A stretch of 64,000 nucleotides of DNA from Enemella evansiae. GTDB lineage: Bacteria; Pseudomonadota; Alphaproteobacteria; Rhodobacterales; Rhodobacteraceae. Shown one piece after another: positions 59,340 through 64,000 of the stretch. Location of the stretch: assembly GCA_017255395.1 (NCBI GenBank), contig JAFKDC010000001.1, positions 124,001 to 188,000 on the forward strand, given 5' to 3'. Each line of letters starts with the position of its first letter. Positions within the stretch are counted from its first letter, which is position 1. Under the pieces are notes generated by a model that ran no database searches, was not told where the DNA came from, and was given only the letters and a program-made list of their open reading frames with translations. Both the position numbers and the translations under genes were made by a program.

Positions 59340-60083
59340 ATGCGGGCAGATAGGGCGATCCGCGCGGGCATGCAAACGCTGGTGCAGATGGTCTACCCGC
59401 CGCGCTGCCTGTCCTGCGGCGGGCTGGTGGACAGCGATTTCGGGCTGTGCGGCGCCTGCTGGCGGGACACGCCCTTTGTGGCCGGGCTGGCCTGCGACCT
59501 CTGCGGGGTGCCGCTGCCGGGGCTGTCCGACCGGGCAGAGCATTGCGACGACTGCCTGCGGATCGGCAGGCCCTGGGCGCAGGGGCGGGCGGCGCTGCTG
59601 TACCGGGGCATCGGGCGGCGGCTGGTGCTGGCGCTGAAGCACGGCGACCGCCACGACATCGCCCGCCCCGCCGCGCGGTGGATGGCACGGGCGGCGCGCG
59701 ACCTGCACCGCAGCGACCTGCTGCTCTTGCCGGTCCCGCTGCACAGCCGCCGACACATTGCGCGGCGCTACAACCAGTCGGCGCTGCTGGCCGGGGAAAT
59801 GGCCGGGGAAATGGGCGTGGCCTTCTGCCCCGACGCGCTGGAACGCAGGCAGCCCACCCCAAGCCTTGACGGGCGCAGCCGCGACGAACGCTTTGCGGTG
59901 TTGGACGGGGTGATCGGGGTCCGGCCCGCCCGCCGCGCCCTGCTGGCCGACCGCCCGGTGATGGTCATCGACGACGTCATGACCTCTGGCGCCACGCTGG
60001 CCGCCGCGACAGAGGCCTGCCATGCTGCGGGTGCAAAAGAAGTTTTCACCTGCGTTCTGGCGCGTGTGGCAAAAGACCCTTAA
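59340..60083 (+). CDS. comF: ComF family protein (phosphoribosyltransferase fold)
   Basis: 247 residues from ATG 59340; ATG 59370 (MQTLVQMVYPPRC) is a likely alternative and leaves room for a promoter. N-terminal zinc finger with C-x2-C pairs (PPRCLSCG, GLCGAC, CDLCG, HCDDC), then RRYNQSALLAGEMA and the VMVIDDVMTSGATL PRPP loop. ComF proteins take part in DNA uptake or DNA metabolism. Confidence 0.9.
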   Translation: MRADRAIRAGMQTLVQMVYPPRCLSCGGLVDSDFGLCGACWRDTPFVAGLACDLCGVPLPGLSDRAEHCDDCLRIGRPWAQGRAALLYRGIGRRLVLALKHGDRHDIARPAARWMARAARDLHRSDLLLLPVPLHSRRHIARRYNQSALLAGEMAGEMGVAFCPDALERRQPTPSLDGRSRDERFAVLDGVIGVRPARRALLADRPVMVIDDVMTSGATLAAATEACHAAGAKEVFTCVLARVAKDP

Positions 60084-60117
60084 GTCTGTCGGGATTACCA
60101 CGATCCCGGAGAACCCG

Positions 60118-60375
60118 ATGCAGGACGTCGAAATCTATACCTCGCCGCTGTGCGGCTTCTGCCACGCGGCGAAGCGGCTGTTGACCAAGAAGGGCGTCAC
60201 CTTCACCGAGGTCGACGTGCTGCGCCACCCGGCCCGCAAGTCCGAGATGATGGACCGCGCGCATGGCCGGCACACGGTGCCGCAGATCTTCATCGGCGGC
60301 ACCCATGTCGGCGGCTGCGACGAGCTTTACGAGCTTGAGCGCGCTGGCAAACTCGACCCGATGCTCGCGGGCTGA
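60118..60375 (+). CDS. grxC: Glutaredoxin 3
   Basis: 85 residues, family length. YTSPLCGFCHAAKRLL has the C-G-F-C active site (usually C-P-Y-C); GRHTVPQIFIGGTHVGGCDEL contains the cis-Pro glutathione site. Reduces disulfides with glutathione. Its stop overlaps the next start by 1 bp. Confidence 0.93.
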   Translation: MQDVEIYTSPLCGFCHAAKRLLTKKGVTFTEVDVLRHPARKSEMMDRAHGRHTVPQIFIGGTHVGGCDELYELERAGKLDPMLAG

Positions 60376-61208
60376 TGCGCGCGGCGCTGTTGCAACTGAC
60401 GTCTTCGGACGATCCCGACGCCAACCTTGTGACGGTGCGCGCCATGCTGCGCGAGGCGGCGGGGCAGGGGGCCGGTTTCGTGCTGACCCCCGAGGTGAGC
60501 AACTGCGTCTCCATGGACCGCGCGCGGCAGACCGCCGTGCTGCGCCCCGAGGCCGAGGATGCCTTCATCGCGGGCTGCCGGGAAGAGGCGGCGGCGCTGG
60601 GGATCTGGCTGCTGCTGGGTTCTGTCGCGGTGAAGTCCGACCCACCCGAGCCGCGCTTTGCCAACCGTTCGCTGCTGATCGCGCCCGACGGCGGCATCGT
60701 CGCGCGCTACGACAAGATGCACATGTTCGACGTGCAGGTCAGCGAGACGGAAACCTACCGCGAATCGGCGGGGTTCGCGTCCGGCGACCGCGCGGTTCTG
60801 GCGCAGACGCCCTTTGGCGCCGTGGGCATGACGGTCTGCTACGACCTGCGCTTCGCCTACCTATACCGCGCGCTGGCGCAGGCCGGGGCGATGGTGCTGA
60901 CCGTGCCCTCGGCCTTTTCGCCCGGCACCGGGCCGGACCACTGGCAGCCCTTGTTGCAGGCGCGCGCCATCGAAACGGGCTGCTACGTGCTGGCCCCGGC
61001 CCAGACCGGCAGCCATGCCGCGCAGGCGGGCAGGACGCGCCGCACCTACGGGCACAGCATGGCGATCGACCCATGGGGCCGCGTCCTGCTGGATGCGGGG
61101 ACCGAACCGGGGGTGTTCTGCCTCGATCTCGACCCCGGGGCGGTGACAGAGGCCCGGCGCCGCCTGCCCTCGCTGACCCACGACAGGGCCGTCAGGGGGC
61201 TGGCATGA
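60375..61208 (+). CDS. Carbon-nitrogen hydrolase (nitrilase superfamily)
   Basis: 277 residues. The E-K-C triad is in FVLTPEVSN, ARYDKMHMFD and VGMTVCYDLRF. It resembles the Nit1/Nit2 group, including deaminated-glutathione amidase, which would suit its place after grxC; substrate not proved. Confidence 0.9.
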   Translation: MRAALLQLTSSDDPDANLVTVRAMLREAAGQGAGFVLTPEVSNCVSMDRARQTAVLRPEAEDAFIAGCREEAAALGIWLLLGSVAVKSDPPEPRFANRSLLIAPDGGIVARYDKMHMFDVQVSETETYRESAGFASGDRAVLAQTPFGAVGMTVCYDLRFAYLYRALAQAGAMVLTVPSAFSPGTGPDHWQPLLQARAIETGCYVLAPAQTGSHAAQAGRTRRTYGHSMAIDPWGRVLLDAGTEPGVFCLDLDPGAVTEARRRLPSLTHDRAVRGLA

Positions 61209-61636
61209 GCGACACGAGCGGGCTGGCGATTTCGCTTTTCTCAGAGCTTTTGACGGCGGATCAGCTGTTGCGGTCGCGCCTGACCCGGGTGCTGCCGAAC
61301 CGGATGGAGATCTCGCATTTCTCGGTGCTGAACCAGCTTGCGCGCGGCGGCGAGAAGACCCCGGCGCAACTGGCGAAATCCTTCCACGTCACGCGCGGGG
61401 CCATGACCAACACCCTGTCAAAGCTGGAGATTGCCGGATACGTCCACATCCGCCCCGACTGGGACGATGCGCGGCGCAAGCTGGTGTCGATCTCTCCCGC
61501 CGGACGCGCGGCGCGCGACGCCGCGCTGGCGGCGATCACCCCGCTGATCGACGAGATGCTGGGCGATCTGGGAGAGGCCAAGGTCAAGGCCGCCCTGCCG
61601 GTCCTGCGCGAGTTGCGGCTGCGTCTGGAGGCCTAG
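61205..61636 (+). CDS. MarR-family transcriptional regulator
   Basis: 143 residues from ATG 61205 in the overlap with the hydrolase gene. Winged-helix core SHFSVLNQLARGGEKTPAQLAKSFHVTRGAMTNTLSKLEIAGYVHIRPDWDDARRKLVSISPAGR. Ligand and targets unknown; probably co-transcribed with grxC and the hydrolase gene. Confidence 0.9.
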   Translation: MSDTSGLAISLFSELLTADQLLRSRLTRVLPNRMEISHFSVLNQLARGGEKTPAQLAKSFHVTRGAMTNTLSKLEIAGYVHIRPDWDDARRKLVSISPAGRAARDAALAAITPLIDEMLGDLGEAKVKAALPVLRELRLRLEA

Positions 61637-61759
61637 GTTCGTCCTAACGTCGATTGCTAGCGTCGGTCCGAGGGGTGGCGCATCGCGCCGCCCCGTGGGG
61701 GCGGCCCGGCGCGGCCCGACGTTGCCGTCGGGCGAAACAATTCAGCAAAGGTGGGTCAT
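61637..61759. other. Structured 123-bp gap between convergent marR and ubiG
   Basis: Two hairpins: GCCGCCCC (61687-61694)/GGGGCGGC (61698-61705) and CCCGAC (61715-61720)/GTCGGG (61727-61732). They could act as two-way terminators although neither has a T run. No tRNA or open frame seen. Confidence 0.4.
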
Positions 61760-62512
61760 TCAGGCGTCACTTGGCCCATGAGGCGCCAGCGCCGCCGTCA
61801 CATAGTTCACCGACAGGTCGCGGTCAGAGATCGACCACTTCCACGACACCGGGTTGAAGACATAGCCCTTGCGGTCCACCGGCGTCAGGCCTGCGCGCGT
61901 CATCAGGTCGTACAGCTCGTCCGGGGTGATGAACTTGGACCATTCATGCGTGCCCTTGGGCAGCCAGCGCATGACGTATTCGGCGCCAAGAATGGCCACG
62001 GCAAAGCTTTTCGGATTGCGGTTGATCGTCGAACACAGGTGCAGCCCGCCCGGTTTCAGCAGCTGCCGGCAGGCGGTCAGGTAGGCCAGCGGGTCGGCCA
62101 CATGTTCGACCACCTCCATGTTCAGCACCACGTCGAAACGCTCGCCCGCTGCGGCCATGGCCTCGGCGGTGGTGTGGCGGTAGTCGATGGCCAGACCCGA
62201 CTGGCGGGCGTGCGCCTCGGCCACGGGGATGTTGCGTTCCGCCGCGTCGACGCCCACCACCTCGGCCCCCAGCCGCGCCATGGGTTCCGACAGAAGGCCG
62301 CCGCCGCAGCCGATATCCAGCACCCGCAGCCCGGCAAAGGGGCGGTCGGTGCCAAGGCTGCGGTCGAACTCTCCGGCGATCTGGGTGCAGATGTAATCCA
62401 GCCGCACCGGGTTCATCATGTGCAGCGGTTTGAACTTGCCGTTCGGGTCCCACCATTCGGCGGCCATGGCCTCGAACTTGGCAATTTCACCGGCGTCCAC
62501 CGTAACGGTCAT
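61760..62512 (-). CDS. ubiG: Ubiquinone biosynthesis O-methyltransferase UbiG
   Basis: 250 residues from the ATG at 62512, chosen for GGGGA 7 bases upstream over 62524. [25 protein letters not shown] opens it; SAM motif [29 protein letters not shown], and the [13 protein letters not shown] post-I motif follow. Carries out both O-methylations of ubiquinone. Divergent from pip. Confidence 0.95.
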   Translation of the reverse strand: MTVTVDAGEIAKFEAMAAEWWDPNGKFKPLHMMNPVRLDYICTQIAGEFDRSLGTDRPFAGLRVLDIGCGGGLLSEPMARLGAEVVGVDAAERNIPVAEAHARQSGLAIDYRHTTAEAMAAAGERFDVVLNMEVVEHVADPLAYLTACRQLLKPGGLHLCSTINRNPKSFAVAILGAEYVMRWLPKGTHEWSKFITPDELYDLMTRAGLTPVDRKGYVFNPVSWKWSISDRDLSVNYVTAALAPHGPSDA

Positions 62513-62559
62513 GACATTCCCCATGGTCTTTTGGTCTTCGATGCCAATATAGGTGAGGC

Positions 62560-63531
62560 ATGGATAAAATCCCGGGCCAAAAGCGCGCAGTGCAGTACCT
62601 TTACCCGCCGATCGACCCCTTCGCCCAGCACAGGCTGGAGGTCTCGGGCGGGCACAGTCTTTATGTCGAGGAATGCGGCAATCCCGACGGGGTTCCGGTC
62701 ATCGTCCTGCACGGCGGCCCGGGCGGCGGGTGCAGCCCGGCGATGCGGCGCTACTTCGACCCGGAGGTCTACCGCGTGGTGCTGTTCGACCAGCGCGGTT
62801 GCGGGCGGTCGCGGCCCTTCGCCTCGGTCAGGGACAACACGACCTGGGACCTGGTCAGCGACATCGAGACCATCCGCGAGACGCTGGGCATCGAGCGTTT
62901 CATCGTCTTCGGCGGCAGCTGGGGCGCGACACTGTCGCTGATCTACGCGATCACCCACCCCGAGCGCGCAAGGGCGCTGGTGCTGCGCGGCGTCTTCCTG
63001 ATGACGCAGGCAGAGCTGGACTGGTTCTACGGCGGCGGCGCCGGGCAGTTCTGGCCCGAGACATGGGCGCGCTTCGTGGAGCTGATCCCCGAGGATGAGC
63101 GTGACGACCTGATCGCCGCCTATCACAGGCGACTGTTTTCCGGCGACATGCGGCTTGAAACGAAATACGCCCGCGCGTGGTCGTCGTGGGAAAACGCGCT
63201 GGCCTCGGTCTATTCGAACGGGCAGGGCGGCGAGGCGCCCGGCGACTACGCCCGCGCCTTTTCGCGGCTGGAGAACCATTATTTCACCAATCGCGGCTTT
63301 CTCGAACAGGACGGCTGGATTCTGAAGAACGCCCACCGGATCGCGGATATTCCCGGCGTGATCGTGCAGGGTCGCTATGACATGATCTGCCCGCCGCGCC
63401 GCGCGTGGGAGCTGTCGCGCGCATGGCCCGCCGGAGAGCTTAGGATGATCCGCAACGCCGGACACGCGCTCAGCGAACCGGGCATCAGCGCGGAGCTTGT
63501 CCGCGTCATGGACGATCTTTCGACAGGCTGA
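62560..63531 (+). CDS. pip: Proline iminopeptidase
   Basis: 323 residues, alpha/beta hydrolase. [16 protein letters not shown] oxyanion region, nucleophile in [11 protein letters not shown], and the late [10 protein letters not shown] histidine. Removes N-terminal proline. AGGTGAGGC stands against the ATG; the same 11-bp TAGGTGAGGCA occurs ahead of fxsA. Confidence 0.94.
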   Translation: MDKIPGQKRAVQYLYPPIDPFAQHRLEVSGGHSLYVEECGNPDGVPVIVLHGGPGGGCSPAMRRYFDPEVYRVVLFDQRGCGRSRPFASVRDNTTWDLVSDIETIRETLGIERFIVFGGSWGATLSLIYAITHPERARALVLRGVFLMTQAELDWFYGGGAGQFWPETWARFVELIPEDERDDLIAAYHRRLFSGDMRLETKYARAWSSWENALASVYSNGQGGEAPGDYARAFSRLENHYFTNRGFLEQDGWILKNAHRIADIPGVIVQGRYDMICPPRRAWELSRAWPAGELRMIRNAGHALSEPGISAELVRVMDDLSTG

Positions 63532-63538
63532 TTTTAAG

Positions 63539-63575
63539 GCTTCCGAAACAAAAGGTTTACTTGGAAGCGGTTTTT
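63539..63575 (+). terminator. Likely terminator after pip
   Basis: GCTTCC (63539-63544) pairs with GGAAGC (63563-63568) and the inner AAAC/GGTTT can pair across AAAA; GG-TTTTT follows. Stem is interrupted. Confidence 0.45.
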
Positions 63576-63600
63576 GTTAACTTGTCAGTCAACAAAAACC
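63569..63600. promoter_or_regulatory. Near-perfect 13-bp inverted repeat ahead of the permease gene
   Basis: GGTTTTTGTTAAC (63569-63581), spacer TTGTCA, GTCAACAAAAACC (63588-63600), one mismatch. It ends 17 bp before the permease start, where an operator would be expected. It may also fold in RNA. Confidence 0.5.
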
Positions 63601-63617
63601 ATAAACCAACAGGTATC

Positions 63618-64000
63618 GTGAACCCGGTTCTCCGAATCATCCTCCAGCGTCTTGCGCTGGGTGTCCTGACGCTTTTTATCGTCTCGATCGTCATTTTCAC
63701 CGCGGTGAACATGTTGCCCGGCGACTTTGCCGAGGCCATCCTCGGGCAGGGCGCCACCCCCGAAGCCGTCGCCTCGATCCGCCGCGATCTGGGGCTGGAT
63801 CAGAACCCGGTGCTTCGCTACTTCGACTGGCTTGGCGGTGTGCTGACCGGCGATCTTGGAAATTCCTTCGCACAGGCGAACTTTGCCAGCTTCGTGGGCG
63901 AAGGCAGCGGCAACAGCACCACCGTGGCGCAGCAGATCGCGCCGCGCTTTGCCAATACCATGTTCCTCGCGGGCGTCACGGCGGCCATCGCGGTGCCCTT
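63618..64000 (+). CDS. Peptide-type ABC transporter permease (DppB/OppB-like), N-terminal part
   Basis: 127 residues visible from GTG 63618 (AGG upstream), cut by the window end. First helix RLALGVLTLFIVSIVIFTAVNMLPGDFAEAILGQGATPEAVASIRRDLGLDQNPVLRYFDWLGGVLTGDLG is the DppB signature (MLPGD, LGLD, YFDWL, GDLG). An inner-membrane channel half for oligopeptides or similar ligands; further subunits probably lie downstream. Confidence 0.87.
   Translation, partial: MNPVLRIILQRLALGVLTLFIVSIVIFTAVNMLPGDFAEAILGQGATPEAVASIRRDLGLDQNPVLRYFDWLGGVLTGDLGNSFAQANFASFVGEGSGNSTTVAQQIAPRFANTMFLAGVTAAIAVP

Noticed and set aside
61637-61759. Possible tRNA or small RNA gene in a structured gap
   Set aside because: Two independent hairpins but no cloverleaf and no promoter or T-run end that would support an RNA gene.

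Overview
The window looks like a chromosomal segment of a marine Alphaproteobacterium of the family Rhodobacteraceae (Roseobacter group). The support is high-G+C coding sequence, the gene order maf / rho-mnmE-mnmG-rsmG-parA-parB-hemW-rdgB-rph-hrcA-grpE, a flgE-flgK-flgL-flgI-motA flagellar block, parS sites of the alphaproteobacterial type, and a NavSp-like bacterial sodium channel. Nearly all of it is core chromosome. I saw no prophage, insertion sequence, CRISPR array, rRNA or tRNA.

Layout. 1-6028 (minus): motB-flgE-flgK-flgL-flgI-motA, coding for flagellar hook, filament junction, P-ring and stator, with motA cut by the window edge. 6237-11855: an envelope polysaccharide block with yjbH and yjbF on plus, a minimal sugar transferase and an epimerase-like protein on minus, and a Wza-like export lipoprotein on plus. 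11968-16633: an MFS carrier, a timA-like/mltA/smr operon, fxsA and secB. 16635-19342 (minus): maf-aroE-coaE-dnaQ. 19343-19871 is the longest gene-free interval (529 bp) and the best candidate for the chromosomal replication origin. 19872-26654 (plus): rho, mnmE, mnmG, rsmG, parA, parB, with two perfect 16-bp parS palindromes inside the starts of mnmG and rsmG. 26658-33554: hemW-rdgB-rph (minus), hrcA-grpE (plus), mutS (minus). 33698-41552: malic enzyme, PfkB kinase, periplasmic MsrA, DUF1810, argG, a membrane protein, ilvA. 41650-46671: an Hpt protein divergent from a response regulator fused to a PP2C-type phosphatase, two Nudix hydrolases, Hsp33 and a CCA-adding-type enzyme. 46843-52902: three consecutive ABC half-exporters and a P-loop kinase-like gene in one tightly overlapping operon. 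52909-57280: a uracil-5 RNA methyltransferase, a voltage-gated Na channel, two different L,D-transpeptidases, an SCP/CAP lipoprotein and a small exported peptide. 57398-64000: hemH, an NDUFAF5-like methyltransferase, comF, grxC, an amidohydrolase, a MarR regulator, ubiG, pip, and the start of a peptide-type ABC permease.

How the genes work together. The origin-proximal block combines chromosome segregation (ParA, ParB, parS), tRNA/rRNA modification, transcription termination, coenzyme A and shikimate synthesis, and proofreading. The polysaccharide block supplies lipid-linked sugar initiation and outer-membrane export but lacks a polymerase, flippase or Wzc kinase here. The envelope genes around 55-57 kb suggest peptidoglycan cross-link remodelling.

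The most unusual signals are not new protein families. They are (i) short islands of rare codons at conserved protein motifs in rho, hemW and, nearly identically, in all three ABC exporters; (ii) parS palindromes overlapping translation starts; (iii) several clean inverted repeats in short intergenic gaps; and (iv) a possible 11-codon leader peptide ahead of the exporter operon. No wholly new system could be demonstrated from sequence alone.
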